Assembly: GCA_963922455.1 (NCBI GenBank)
Contig: CAWUIO010000004.1
Location: 57,885-121,884, forward strand
Length of the DNA stretch: 64,000 nucleotides
Direction: 5' to 3'
Origin: CAWUIO01 sp963922455
Lineage (GTDB): Bacteria; Bacteroidota; Bacteroidia; Cytophagales; Microscillaceae
The position numbers were made by a program, and so were the translations under genes. The notes below the pieces were generated by a model. The model was given only the letters and a program-made list of their open reading frames with translations. It did no database searches and had not been told where the DNA came from. Positions 1 through 8,630 of the stretch are shown one piece after another. Positions within the stretch are counted from its first letter, which is position 1. The number at the start of each line of letters is the position of its first letter.

Positions 1-1
1 A

Positions 2-685
2 CTAGCCGAGTACGGGGCCAAAGTAGTTATCAGTAGCCGTAAACAAGAAGCCGTAGACGAAGTCGCCGAAAGTTTTCGCAAAGACGGATTGGAAGCCACA
101 GGCATTGCTTGTCACGTGGGTGATGCCCAACAAGTAGAAGACCTGGTCAAGCGAACCCAAGAACACTACGGGGGAGTAGATATTTTAATCAATAATGCCG
201 CAACCAACCCGGTGTTTGGCTCTATGCTTGAAGTTTCGCCCGATCTTTTTGATAAAATTATGCATATCAATGTCAAGGCATGCTTCCAATTGGCCAACCT
301 GTGCCACCCCCTCATGAAAGCCAGAGGAGGAGGGTCTATCATCAATATTGCCTCTGTTGAAGGCCTCAAACCTTCCTTTGGGCTGGGGATCTATAGTGTA
401 AGCAAAGCGGCCTTGATCATGCTCACGCAAAACCAAGCCAAAGAATGGGGTCCCGTGGGTATCCGCGCCAATGCCATTTGCCCGGGCTTAATTCAAACCA
501 AATTCAGCTCCGCCCTTTGGCAAAATGAAGCCATTTTGAAGCAAGTTACCCAAAGCTTACCCGCAGGCCGCATGGCCCAACCCGATGAAATGGCAGGATT
601 AGCCTTATTTCTTTCCTCAGATGCCGCTAGCTATTGTACGGGCGGTGTGTATACAGCCGATGGGGGGCATATGATTGCCAGCTAA
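2..685 (+). CDS. SDR family oxidoreductase (DHRS4-like), 5' end cut by window edge
   Basis: A short-chain dehydrogenase/reductase, which would use NAD(P)H to reduce or oxidise a carbonyl/alcohol substrate in the cytoplasm. The reading frame is open from base 2, so the true start and the glycine-rich nucleotide motif lie upstream of the window; the TTG at 89 is only an internal leucine codon. Visible SDR marks are NNAA (the NNAG equivalent), a catalytic Ser in NIASVEG, the YSVSK Tyr-Lys pair, the PGLIQTKFS loop after the active site, and a C-terminal TADGG stretch. The PGLIQTKFSSALW segment resembles DHRS4-type carbonyl reductases; the substrate cannot be told. Its TAA interlocks with the TAG of the convergent gene through four shared bases. 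Confidence 0.85.
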   Translation, partial: LAEYGAKVVISSRKQEAVDEVAESFRKDGLEATGIACHVGDAQQVEDLVKRTQEHYGGVDILINNAATNPVFGSMLEVSPDLFDKIMHINVKACFQLANLCHPLMKARGGGSIINIASVEGLKPSFGLGIYSVSKAALIMLTQNQAKEWGPVGIRANAICPGLIQTKFSSALWQNEAILKQVTQSLPAGRMAQPDEMAGLALFLSSDAASYCTGGVYTADGGHMIAS

Positions 686-1602
686 GCGGGGCCGTATTTT
701 TCTTCGTAGGCTTTTTTTAAATGTTCTTTGTTTTTACCCCGGAGCTTTTTGATAATTTGGAGTACTGGTTCAGGCTCTTCTAAGGCTAAGTATTTTGTAC
801 CCAGACGCCATAAATACAAAGACCAAAATTTTCCGGGGTAGCCTTTTATTCGTAAATCTTGGGGAATTTCGTGGGCATACGCCTCTAAATAGCCTAAAAT
901 TTCCATCTTCTGCTCCTTGCTTTCCGCCCTTTCGTAGAACTTGGTAAATACTTCTTCCATCAAAAAGGCTTGGCCTTCGGCCGGGCTAAGCTCCTTAGAT
1001 ATCTTGTTTCTGATTTCTGCTATACTCTCTGGACTCCCCAGACCAAGAAAGATAGGCAAAAGTACAAACTGGCTAGTGGGTTCTAGCTTGAGCTTTTGGG
1101 CCATTTTTTGCGCGCCATCGAGCCCGTGAATAGCCGCATACTTTTCTATAAACAATTGGATGGCCTGGTTTTCATAGGGGTTCAGCGTCTTCCTTCGGTT
1201 TATCTTTTTATAAACTGCCCCAAACTTTTTCTCATCATAGTTTTGGGCGTAATAAATCATCAACTTACGATAGCCCAGATAAGCAAATTCTTTGGGGAGT
1301 TTTTGGGTAACTAGCTGCTTAAGTGCTTCTTCTTGGTTTTGCTTGATATACGCATCTGCCGCCAGCAAGATCAAGTTTCTTTGCCCATAGATGTCTGGGT
1401 GTTTGGCTGATAATTCCAGGCAAAATTCCGGATTATTACTCTCGGCCGCAATCCTTTCTAGGGCAGTTGAAACGCCCATGCGGTCGTGTAAAAAGGGGAA
1501 GGTAGTTTGCAACTCCTGTATATGGTCACGGATATAAAAACTGTTCAATTCCGAATCAGCACTTTTTACAATTTCTAGAAACTTAAGTACGATGGGGTGC
1601 AT
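682..1602 (-). CDS. hypothetical helical repeat-like protein, 306 aa
   Basis: I do not recognise this family. The protein is soluble, with no signal peptide or membrane segment, and looks almost entirely alpha-helical, with helix-turn-helix spacing that suggests TPR-like or HEAT-like packing (for example ALKQLVTQKLPKEFAYLGYR). It ends in a basic, charged tail. It begins 3 nt after the stop of the upstream SDR gene on the same strand, so the two are probably cotranscribed. It converges on the preceding SDR with a 4-nt stop-codon overlap. A scaffolding or protein-binding role is only a guess from the fold type. Confidence 0.7.
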   Translation of the reverse strand: MHPIVLKFLEIVKSADSELNSFYIRDHIQELQTTFPFLHDRMGVSTALERIAAESNNPEFCLELSAKHPDIYGQRNLILLAADAYIKQNQEEALKQLVTQKLPKEFAYLGYRKLMIYYAQNYDEKKFGAVYKKINRRKTLNPYENQAIQLFIEKYAAIHGLDGAQKMAQKLKLEPTSQFVLLPIFLGLGSPESIAEIRNKISKELSPAEGQAFLMEEVFTKFYERAESKEQKMEILGYLEAYAHEIPQDLRIKGYPGKFWSLYLWRLGTKYLALEEPEPVLQIIKKLRGKNKEHLKKAYEEKYGPA

Positions 1603-1605
1603 AAT

Positions 1606-2367
1606 TTATCGTATATAACTCCCCGCATTGATACTGATTGACGAACCTGTGGCGTGGTCGGCCAGGCCACTTAGCAAGAGCGCTACTGTTGGGGCAATGT
1701 CTTCGGGTTGGGTGAGTTTTTCTAATACGATATCATCCAAGGCATGGCCTTCTCCGTATTCATCCATAAATTCTTGGGCCATATCGGTCTGGGTAAATCC
1801 TGGGGCAATGACAAAAGAACGGATACCCGACTTCCCATAGGCCCGGGCAAAGGAATGGCTCATAGCCAACATCCCCCCTTTGGAGGCAGCATAGGCCAAA
1901 TACTCGGCTGTATCTCCTCTAAATGCTGCCCGGGAAGATATATGCACCATTCTCCCGGCTTGCTTTCGGCCCAAACAATCTTGTACAAAAGCCCGAGATA
2001 AAATTGCGGCCGCCTGTAGATTGACTGCAAAACTGTTTTGCCAGTCCCGCAACCAAATACTGTCTTCCATGTCCAAAGGAGATTTTATGGCAATCCCGGC
2101 ATTATTGACCAGACCGTCCAAATGCCCCCATTTTTGGGTGGCTTCTTTAAACAAATGCTCACAGTCTGAGGGCGAGGCCAAGTCGGCCGCTACTACGTGG
2201 GTTTGTTCGGGAAAGGCATCGGCCAGCTCTTGGGCCCTTTGTTGGTTTTTGCCGTAATGCACCACGACCCGGGCGCCCGACTCCAATAAGCGTTGGGAAA
2301 TGGCTTTACCAATTCCCCGGCTGGCCCCAGTTACTAAAATATTTTGATGGTTTAAATTAATTTGCAC
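1606..2367 (-). CDS. SDR family oxidoreductase, FabG-like
   Basis: A complete 253-residue classical short-chain dehydrogenase. It has the nucleotide-binding TGASRGIG near residues 14-21, an NNAG motif, the catalytic Ser in HISSRAAF, and the YAASK Tyr-Lys pair followed by a PGFTQTDM loop. FabG proteins (3-oxoacyl-ACP reductase) have this architecture, but many other SDRs share it, so the substrate is uncertain. The gene leads a two-gene unit with the helical hypothetical protein downstream (3-nt gap). It is divergent from the YbhN-like gene, with only 55 nt between the starts. Confidence 0.85.
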   Translation of the reverse strand: MQINLNHQNILVTGASRGIGKAISQRLLESGARVVVHYGKNQQRAQELADAFPEQTHVVAADLASPSDCEHLFKEATQKWGHLDGLVNNAGIAIKSPLDMEDSIWLRDWQNSFAVNLQAAAILSRAFVQDCLGRKQAGRMVHISSRAAFRGDTAEYLAYAASKGGMLAMSHSFARAYGKSGIRSFVIAPGFTQTDMAQEFMDEYGEGHALDDIVLEKLTQPEDIAPTVALLLSGLADHATGSSISINAGSYIR

Positions 2368-2422
2368 GGTCTAATATCTATTTTCGGGTTCTAATTTAGA
2401 ACAAGGAAGATACTTGTAAATT

Positions 2423-3436
2423 TTGAAAAAATACAAAAGCCTTTTACTTAACCTAGGCTTTTTGATCCTGGGTATTTTTTTGCTCTGGTTGGCCTTTCGC
2501 AAACAAGATCCGGCCGCTCTCCTGGACAAAATCGGGGAATTGGATTATCGCTGGGCCCTGCTCGTGCTGGGCATTAGTTTGTTAAACCAAATCATCCGGG
2601 CCTTGCGCTGGAAGCTACTCACCGATGCCATCGGGCTACATATTCCGGCCCCGCGCCTCTTTTGGGCTTTGGTATTCGGCTTTATGGTCAATTTGGGCAT
2701 TCCTAGGCTGGGTGAAATATCCCGCTGCCTCATTCTGAGCCGAAAAGATGGAGCTCCATTTGCCCCCCTTTTAGGAACCGTAGTGAGCGAAAGAGCCCTG
2801 GATGTTTTGTCGCTAATACTCATCTTGATCGCCGTGATTGCCAGTCAGTTCAATTTATTGTACAGCTTCTTTCAGGATTCGGTGGCCCTGCCTTTATTAG
2901 CCATTTTGATGGCCCGCCAATGGCTTCTATACAGCCTTATGTTTTTGGGGCTGCTCTCCCTAATTATCCTCGCTTGGAACTGGAAACGGCTAACCCGCTC
3001 TCCTTTGGGGGGCAAAATCACCCAATTTATCGAGAAAATTATTCAAGGGATTAGCAGCGTGGCCCGTATCAAACCCATTGCTTTATTTCTCTTCTATACC
3101 TTTTTGATCTGGTTTACTTATTTCCTTATGACCTATCTTTGGTTTTTTTCCCTACCAGGGACACAACATTTGGGAGTACGAGAAGCTCTGGGCTTATTAG
3201 CGATTGGTAGTTTAGCCCGCTTGGCCCCTACGCAAGGAGGGGGTTTGGGTGCCTATCAACTTTTGGTAACCGAAGGTATGCAGCTGTACGGGGTCTCGGC
3301 GCTAACGGGGGGAGCCTTGGCCCTGGTAATTCACGGGGCCCAGATCGTTTTTACCTTACTGTTTGGCGCCCTAGCCTTTGTGGTGTTTGCCTACATTCCG
3401 AGTAGGCCTGTAGAGCTTGACCCTGCCTCCAAGTGA
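2423..3436 (+). CDS. YbhN/UPF0104-type integral membrane protein (lysylphosphatidylglycerol synthase TM-domain family)
   Basis: A polytopic inner-membrane protein of 337 residues from a TTG start. Seven or eight hydrophobic segments are visible, beginning with LLLNLGFLILGIFLLWLAF. The family features are RWALLVLGISLLNQIIRALRW, the GIPRLGEISRC segment and the conserved LARLAPTQGGGLGAYQ stretch near the C terminus. It belongs to the flippase-like family that includes the membrane half of MprF. It has no aminoacyl-transferase domain, so lysylation of lipids is not expected, and a role in lipid or polyprenol translocation is inference. The start is TTG because no ATG lies in frame nearby and the hydrophobic N terminus begins at once. 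Confidence 0.85.
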   Translation: MKKYKSLLLNLGFLILGIFLLWLAFRKQDPAALLDKIGELDYRWALLVLGISLLNQIIRALRWKLLTDAIGLHIPAPRLFWALVFGFMVNLGIPRLGEISRCLILSRKDGAPFAPLLGTVVSERALDVLSLILILIAVIASQFNLLYSFFQDSVALPLLAILMARQWLLYSLMFLGLLSLIILAWNWKRLTRSPLGGKITQFIEKIIQGISSVARIKPIALFLFYTFLIWFTYFLMTYLWFFSLPGTQHLGVREALGLLAIGSLARLAPTQGGGLGAYQLLVTEGMQLYGVSALTGGALALVIHGAQIVFTLLFGALAFVVFAYIPSRPVELDPASK

Positions 3437-3454
3437 TCATTTTCTATTTGGGAG

Positions 3455-3640
3455 ATAGATTTTCCCATTACGGGAAAGCTCGCACACTTCTTCAAAACAT
3501 AAACCCTTCACTATCAAGCGCTTAACCAAATGGCACGTACTATGTAATATACCTACCAGTTGAGATTAAGACTCAATGCATAGCTGGTTGAAGAATGTTC
3601 CAAAAAGGCTCACTTCCGAGAAGAGGTGAGTTTTTTTTAT
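3455..3640 (+). ncRNA. candidate structured small RNA ending in an intrinsic terminator
   Basis: This gene-free stretch has several helices in the right order for a folded RNA. There is a perfect hairpin TTTCCC/GGGAAA (3461-3466 with 3472-3477), then an 8-bp long-range helix TTCTTCAA/TTGAAGAA (3488-3495 with 3588-3595). That helix encloses a bulged hairpin, ACCAG plus TTGAG paired with CTCAA and CTGGT (3555-3588), and the stretch ends with a strong terminator at 3609-3638. No downstream plus-strand gene exists, so this is not a leader. It could also be the 3' untranslated region of the YbhN-like gene. Family unknown; no promoter was firmly identified. Confidence 0.35.
3609..3638 (+). terminator. 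intrinsic terminator
   Basis: An 8-bp stem, CTCACTTC with GAGGTGAG (one G-T pair), has a 6-nt loop and is followed at once by eight T residues. It would end transcription from the YbhN-like gene or from the candidate small RNA. Confidence 0.75.
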
Positions 3641-3670
3641 GCCCTTTTGCAAAACTTTTTTGTGGCCCAT

Positions 3671-3800
3671 GGGGGGCTGCCCCCGGCAGGGAAAGGTACA
3701 TCAGAATAGAAAAATTGCCGCGCCGGGGTCGGGCTTTCGCTACTCGCCGGCCTACCCACAGCCAGCGGCGGGCTCAAACATGCCGCTCTATCCCTCAGCC
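3671..3800 (-). repeat. structured intergenic repeat, copy 1 (type B)
   Basis: Full-length copy of the ~130-bp family, read on the minus strand from GGCTGAGGGATAG to CAGCCCC. The ends pair as GGCTG/CAGCC. The internal variable-loop hairpin is CCCCGGC/GCCGGGG, and the middle hairpin is CGCTGGC/GCCGGCG. It keeps the conserved GCGAAAGCCCG core. It sits between two converging genes. Confidence 0.9.
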
Positions 3801-3822
3801 AAAAACCTAGCCTGGGGGCCCC

Positions 3823-4512
3823 TCACAAAATCTCAAAAATGGCCCTTAGGCTGTAATTCAGTAAGATGGCTTTTCGGATAGCAGATTTGCTAGAAACCCC
3901 TGAGCTAGCTGCCGGTTCGGAGAAGGTAGCCGGGATATTCCTACGGAAAGTGTTATAATCATCAATGGAGAGAAGCTTCCCTAACTTTTGTTGGCTTAGC
4001 AGGCTTAAAGATTCTGCTTGTTCTAAGGCATTTTGCCAAGCTAGTTTCCGGAGATGGGTGTTGAGGGAATCCATCTGGCTGTGTGAGTAATACGATAAGT
4101 TGAGACTGGTAAGCCCGAGGTCCTGCAAGTCGGCCCGCAAAGGGGCAAATTGCTCAAAGCGGTTTAATAATAGAGAGTAGGTCTTTGCCACAAAGACTTT
4201 AGGGTTGGGGTAATCAAAAGAAGTTTGAAAAGCCGATAAATTTTCCAATTGCAGGTGCTCGGGGGGGATATCCATGGAGTTAAGGCGCTCGATCAAATCA
4301 GATTCTAGGGATTGGATGTCTACTTTTTCATTGCCTTCTAGATACTCTTGTAGCGTAAGGTTAACGTAGATCATATCGGGCACAATGCTTAGTTCGGCAT
4401 TTCCTACTACGGCCAAGCTCGTGCGAGAGGGAATTTCCTGGGCCATCGTGCTTAGATGAAAGCTTACACATAAGCTAAACCCTAAGCACATCCGCAATTG
4501 ATAATAAGTCAT
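3823..4512 (-). CDS. SIMPL (DUF541) domain protein, exported
   Basis: A 229-residue protein with a cleavable signal peptide ending near STMAQ, so it is periplasmic or outer-membrane associated. The mature part starts with SLAVVGNAELSIVPDMIYVNLTL, the characteristic opening strand of SIMPL/DUF541 proteins. These form a small alpha/beta fold of largely unknown function; one member family was named from an IRAK-binding mouse protein. Acidic segments and a long helical part follow. The gene is monocistronic, with structured repeat copies on both sides, and a minus-strand promoter-like TACTTTTG lies about 65 nt upstream. Confidence 0.75.
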   Translation of the reverse strand: MTYYQLRMCLGFSLCVSFHLSTMAQEIPSRTSLAVVGNAELSIVPDMIYVNLTLQEYLEGNEKVDIQSLESDLIERLNSMDIPPEHLQLENLSAFQTSFDYPNPKVFVAKTYSLLLNRFEQFAPLRADLQDLGLTSLNLSYYSHSQMDSLNTHLRKLAWQNALEQAESLSLLSQQKLGKLLSIDDYNTFRRNIPATFSEPAASSGVSSKSAIRKAILLNYSLRAIFEIL

Positions 4513-4575
4513 ATAGAAAATAGAATCCTCACCTTATGGCAAGGCTGTGTGGTTTTGATTTAATGGATTTAAAGG

Positions 4576-4583
4576 CAAAAGTA
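4576..4583 (-). promoter_or_regulatory. possible -7 promoter element TACTTTTG for the SIMPL gene
   Basis: On the minus strand this octamer fits the Bacteroidota sigma-A -7 consensus TAnnTTTG. It lies about 64 nt upstream of the SIMPL start. No clear -33 TTTG is visible at the expected distance, so the call is tentative. Confidence 0.35.
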
Positions 4584-4638
4584 CAAAATAATAGCTTTAT
4601 GGGCAGTATTGCCGTAAATTAAGCGCTAATTCCTTTTT

Positions 4639-4768
4639 GGCTTAGGGATGGAGCGGCCTGTTTGAGCCCGCCGCTGGCTGGCGCACTGGCCGGCGAGTAG
4701 CGAGAGCCCGGCCTGCGCCGGCACTCAAGCTACTTTTTGCCAATTTCTTTCTGGCGCAGGCAAGCCCC
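4639..4768 (+). repeat. structured intergenic repeat, copy 2 (type A)
   Basis: Full-length plus-strand copy from GGCTTAGGGATGG to AAGCCCC. The ends pair GGCTT/AAGCC. The variable-loop hairpin is CCTGCGCC/GGCGCAGG, which differs from copy 1 in both arms yet stays paired. It has the conserved GAGTAGCGAGAGCCCG core. It lies just downstream of the MOSC gene. Confidence 0.92.
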
Positions 4769-4800
4769 TATACCTATCAAGAGCTCATGATAAAGGGGGC

Positions 4801-5601
4801 TTACTCAAAATGCCATTCTAAGACCTCAATCCCGTAGCCTACTTTGACAGTACCCACTCCATAGTGGACCATATTCTGACCAAAGAGTACTTTATGGTCT
4901 TGACTACGATAACTTGCAAGCGTTTTCATGGGCTCGATTCCCATCTCGCCCGTCTCGGGGTCTACGGTGGGGATGCTACAACGGGGGCAGGGTTTTACTA
5001 CTTCAAATTCAATTTCCCCGATTCGAATGCGTTTCCACCGGTCTTCTTCAAAGGCCTGGGCCCCCGATACCACCAAGTTGGGCCTAAAGCGCTCCATGGT
5101 CACTGGGTTTTCCAATCGGGTGTTCAGATCGCTTAGGGAGGCTTCAGAAAGTAGCATGAGTGGATAGCCGTCGCTAAGTGCCGTATGGTGGGTATTTAAG
5201 AGGTTTTCTGCCTCCACTTTCCGTTTAGAATCTAGGGGCATAAACACCAAGCGGCAGGGCGTATCTAAAAATTCACTTATTTTTTGGGACAGGCCTGAAA
5301 TATCTTCCCAAGCCTGCACTTGATCTTTCCATACTTGAACGGTGATCGCTTGGGTAGAAAATTCTGGGCTATGAAAGCCTTGTCCTGGCCATCGTAAAAG
5401 TAATTGTCCGTGCAGGATTTTTGCTTGAATTAAGGTCATCCGGGGCACTTCTCGGATGCTTAAAAAATCACCATTGGCGTCGACCAACATCCAACGGCGG
5501 TCTCCTTCAATTCCCAAGTCATCCAAACTTGCGCTGAGGAGGGATTCACCCCGGCAGGATTTAATTGGATAACGACGTATTTCACTCAAAAATAGACTCA
5601 T
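4801..5601 (-). CDS. MOSC domain protein (YcbX/mARC-like)
   Basis: A 266-residue protein with an N-terminal MOSC beta-barrel domain (EIRRYPIKSCRGESL, residues 7-21) and a C-terminal MOSC domain. The latter contains RFRPNLVVSG (171-180) and the KPCPRCSIPTVDP segment, in which Cys205 is the expected molybdenum-cofactor thiolate ligand. Family members (YcbX in E. coli, mARC in eukaryotes) reduce N-hydroxylated bases using a molybdenum cofactor and a separate electron donor. No ferredoxin domain is fused here, unlike E. coli YcbX. No moa or moe genes are in view. The physiological substrate is unknown. Confidence 0.85.
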   Translation of the reverse strand: MSLFLSEIRRYPIKSCRGESLLSASLDDLGIEGDRRWMLVDANGDFLSIREVPRMTLIQAKILHGQLLLRWPGQGFHSPEFSTQAITVQVWKDQVQAWEDISGLSQKISEFLDTPCRLVFMPLDSKRKVEAENLLNTHHTALSDGYPLMLLSEASLSDLNTRLENPVTMERFRPNLVVSGAQAFEEDRWKRIRIGEIEFEVVKPCPRCSIPTVDPETGEMGIEPMKTLASYRSQDHKVLFGQNMVHYGVGTVKVGYGIEVLEWHFE

Positions 5602-5699
5602 ACCCCTTAGAATTTTACTTTTAGAAAAATGATTTAGGCTGTTTTGAAAAAGATTTGGAGGATATCGGCAGAAAAAAAATATTTTGTAACTTGTACCGG

Positions 5700-5707
5700 T
5701 AATTTTG
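5700..5707 (+). promoter_or_regulatory. possible -7 promoter element TAATTTTG for sucAB
   Basis: Matches the TAnnTTTG consensus about 100 nt before sucA. TTTTG at 5682-5686 could serve as a -33 box, but the spacing of 13 nt is short. Tentative. Confidence 0.3.
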
Positions 5708-5808
5708 GCTGTATCAAAATCTTTCTAGCCTTTATTATTTCTGAATATGTGCTTAAGTTGTATTGATTTTTATTCATACCCCCTGACTAAATTAAAAAAC
5801 CCTTCATA

Positions 5809-8571
5809 ATGGACAAATTTTCTTATATAGCCAATGCCCACGGTTCGTATATTGATGACATGTATCGGGCTTATAAAGAAAATCCGGAATCGGTAGATGA
5901 AAGCTGGCAAAGATTTTTTGAAGGATTCGAGTTTGCTCAAAAATTTCAGGCCGAAAACGGCGAAATCTCAACGAGTAACGGTAGTCCTTTGGCAAGCCCA
6001 GGTGATTCGGATGCGCCTGATCAATTTAAAGAAATTCGTTGCCGTAACTTGATTTTTGCTTACCGAGGCCGAGGCCATTTGTTGGCTACAACCAATCCGG
6101 TAAGAGAGCGACGTGATCGCCGGGCCCGTCTCGACCCTCAGTTTTTTGATTTGGAAGATAGCGATATCGACCGGACTTTCAAATCAGGAATTTCTTTATT
6201 TCAGAAGCCGGCCAAACTTAGTGAAATTATTGAGCGGGCCAAGTACATTTATACCGGCAATATCGGTTTTGAGTTTATGTACATCCGGGAGCCCGAGATT
6301 ATAGCGTGGTTTAAGCAAAAAATTGAGAGGCACGATGTAAGCTTTACCCCATCTCCTAAAGAGCAGGAGCGAATCATACAAAAACTCAATCAAGCTGTAG
6401 TATTTGAAAATTTCTTGGCCACGAAGTATATCGGCCAGAAGCGGTTCTCTCTGGAAGGGGGAGAAAACACCATTCCCGCCTTGGATGCTATCATCAACCG
6501 TAGTGCCGAATTGGGGGTAGAAGAAGTGGTGGTTGGGATGGCCCACCGAGGGCGCCTCAATGTATTGGTGAATGTTTTTGGCAAGACCTATGAGGATGTC
6601 TTCAACGAATTTGAAGGAACCAAACCCGAAGACCCCGATCTCTCCCTTGGAGATGGGGACGTAAAATATCACCTGGGCTATTCTACCCAGATTGAAACAT
6701 CCTCCGGGAAATTGGTAACTATGCAATTAATGCCTAACCCCTCTCACTTGGAGGCGGTGGGGCCGGTAGTAGAAGGCTACACCCGGGCCGATTGTGATGG
6801 CCAGTACCAGGGAAATGTAGACAAAATTTTACCGATTCTTATCCACGGAGATGCGGCCGTTGCCGGGCAAGGGGTGGTGTATGAATTGATCCAAATGTCT
6901 AAGTTGGAAGGGTATTATACCGGAGGGACCATTCACTTTGTTATTAATAACCAAGTTGGGTTTACTACCGATTTTGAAGATGCACGCTCCAGCATCTACT
7001 GTACCGATATTGCCAAAATCACGGATTCCCCGGTACTGCACGTGAATGGTGATGATGCTGAGGCCGTAAACTTTTGCTGTAAACTCGCCGCTGAGTTTCG
7101 AGAAAAATTTAACCGGGATATTTTCATTGATATGGTTTGCTACCGCAAGCATGGCCATAATGAAAGTGATGAGCCCAAGTTTACCCAGCCTAAATTGTAT
7201 CACGCCATCGCCAATCACAAAAATCCGCGAGAGATCTATAAAGAGACGTTGATGGAGCGCGGACAAGATCTCAAAATTGTCGAAAAAATGGAGCGCGACT
7301 TTAAGCAAATGCTGCAAGATCGCCTCAGCTCGGTAAAAGAAAAGACTATTCCTTATAAATTGGCCAAATTGGAGGAAGAATGGCACGCTTTGTCTAAGTC
7401 TAAACCTACCGACTTTGACCGGAGCCCCGAAACCGGGATTCCTATGGAATCTATTGAAAAGATTGGAAAGGCCTTGACCAATGTTCCCGAAGGCTTCACC
7501 CCATTAAAGCAAATCAAGCGCTTGCTCAAAGACCGGGAGCGAATGTTTTTTGAGGATAAGATATTAGATTGGGCTTCGGCCGAGTTACTGGCTTATGGTT
7601 CGGTGCTTATGGAAGGGAAAATTGTACGTTTGAGCGGTCAAGATGTGGAAAGGGGTACTTTTTCACACCGCCACGCTGTCTTGACCGATGAACAAACCAA
7701 TGAGCCACATACTAGCATTGACTATATCCAGAAGGGGCAAGAAAGGCTAAGAATTTATAATTCATTGCTTTCGGAATATGCGGTTTTAGGCTTTGAGTTT
7801 GGTTATTCACTTTCCAACCCCAACGCCTTAGTCATCTGGGAAGCGCAATTTGGCGACTTTGGGAATGGAGCCCAGATAATGGTAGATCAATTCATTACCT
7901 CTACCGAAAGTAAGTGGAACCGTATGAATGGGATCGTGCTCTTATTGCCTCACGGTTATGAAGGGCAGGGGCCGGAGCACTCGAGTGCCCGTCCGGAGCG
8001 TTTCCTCCAAATGGCCGCCGAGTATAACATTATTGTGGCTAATGTTACGCAACCCGCTAACTTCTTCCACTTGTTGCGACGTCAATTGGCATGGAATTTT
8101 CGCAAGCCTCTCATTGTTATGTCTCCTAAATCATTACTAAGGCACAAAAAGGTCATCTCTCCCTTAGAAGACTTTACCCAGGGAAGTTTTGAAGAGGTGA
8201 TTGGAGATGACTATGCGGATACCAAAAATGTGACCCGGGTTTTGCTTTGCTCTGGTAAAGTGTATTATGATCTCTTGGAGAAACAACGCAAGGAAGAACG
8301 TAAAGATGTGGCCATTGTCCGCATTGAACAATTGCACCCTTTCCCATCTAAGCGGGTACACTTAGAAATTGGTAAATATCCTAAAGCTCGGGTACACTGG
8401 GTACAAGAAGAGCCCATTAATATGGGAGCCTGGTCATACATCCAACGCGAATATAAATACGACCAAATTGCCGTTGTAGCCCGTAAGTCCAGCGCTTCTC
8501 CAGCAACGGGTTATTCCAAAACCCATATGGAGGAGCAGCAAAACGTGATTGTGGAGCCGGCCTTTATGTAG
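5809..8571 (+). CDS. sucA: 2-oxoglutarate dehydrogenase E1 component
   Basis: The thiamine-diphosphate-dependent E1 decarboxylates 2-oxoglutarate and passes the succinyl group to the lipoyl arms of E2 in the TCA cycle. At 920 residues it has the usual length. It shows the short N-terminal E2-binding helix (SYIDDMYRAYKENPESVDESW), the MAHRGRLNVL substrate-site motif, the HGDAAVAGQGVVYE ThDP/metal-binding motif followed by INNQVGFTT, and the RKHGHNESDEP active-site histidines. The C-terminal transketolase-like region contains EAQFGDFGNGAQ and HGYEGQGPEHSSARPERFLQ. sucB follows after 59 nt with no terminator, so the two are one operon. The E3 (lpd) gene is not in the window. Confidence 0.97.
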   Translation: MDKFSYIANAHGSYIDDMYRAYKENPESVDESWQRFFEGFEFAQKFQAENGEISTSNGSPLASPGDSDAPDQFKEIRCRNLIFAYRGRGHLLATTNPVRERRDRRARLDPQFFDLEDSDIDRTFKSGISLFQKPAKLSEIIERAKYIYTGNIGFEFMYIREPEIIAWFKQKIERHDVSFTPSPKEQERIIQKLNQAVVFENFLATKYIGQKRFSLEGGENTIPALDAIINRSAELGVEEVVVGMAHRGRLNVLVNVFGKTYEDVFNEFEGTKPEDPDLSLGDGDVKYHLGYSTQIETSSGKLVTMQLMPNPSHLEAVGPVVEGYTRADCDGQYQGNVDKILPILIHGDAAVAGQGVVYELIQMSKLEGYYTGGTIHFVINNQVGFTTDFEDARSSIYCTDIAKITDSPVLHVNGDDAEAVNFCCKLAAEFREKFNRDIFIDMVCYRKHGHNESDEPKFTQPKLYHAIANHKNPREIYKETLMERGQDLKIVEKMERDFKQMLQDRLSSVKEKTIPYKLAKLEEEWHALSKSKPTDFDRSPETGIPMESIEKIGKALTNVPEGFTPLKQIKRLLKDRERMFFEDKILDWASAELLAYGSVLMEGKIVRLSGQDVERGTFSHRHAVLTDEQTNEPHTSIDYIQKGQERLRIYNSLLSEYAVLGFEFGYSLSNPNALVIWEAQFGDFGNGAQIMVDQFITSTESKWNRMNGIVLLLPHGYEGQGPEHSSARPERFLQMAAEYNIIVANVTQPANFFHLLRRQLAWNFRKPLIVMSPKSLLRHKKVISPLEDFTQGSFEEVIGDDYADTKNVTRVLLCSGKVYYDLLEKQRKEERKDVAIVRIEQLHPFPSKRVHLEIGKYPKARVHWVQEEPINMGAWSYIQREYKYDQIAVVARKSSASPATGYSKTHMEEQQNVIVEPAFM

Positions 8572-8630
8572 TAGTAGAAATATTTTTAAATCATTTTTTA
8601 TTCAATTGATACTTAGCTAATCTCAAACTT

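Noticed and set aside
3671..3800. Repeat copies as insertion sequences or MITEs with target duplications
   Set aside because: No transposase is in the window and I could not see consistent flanking direct repeats; mobility remains possible but unsupported.
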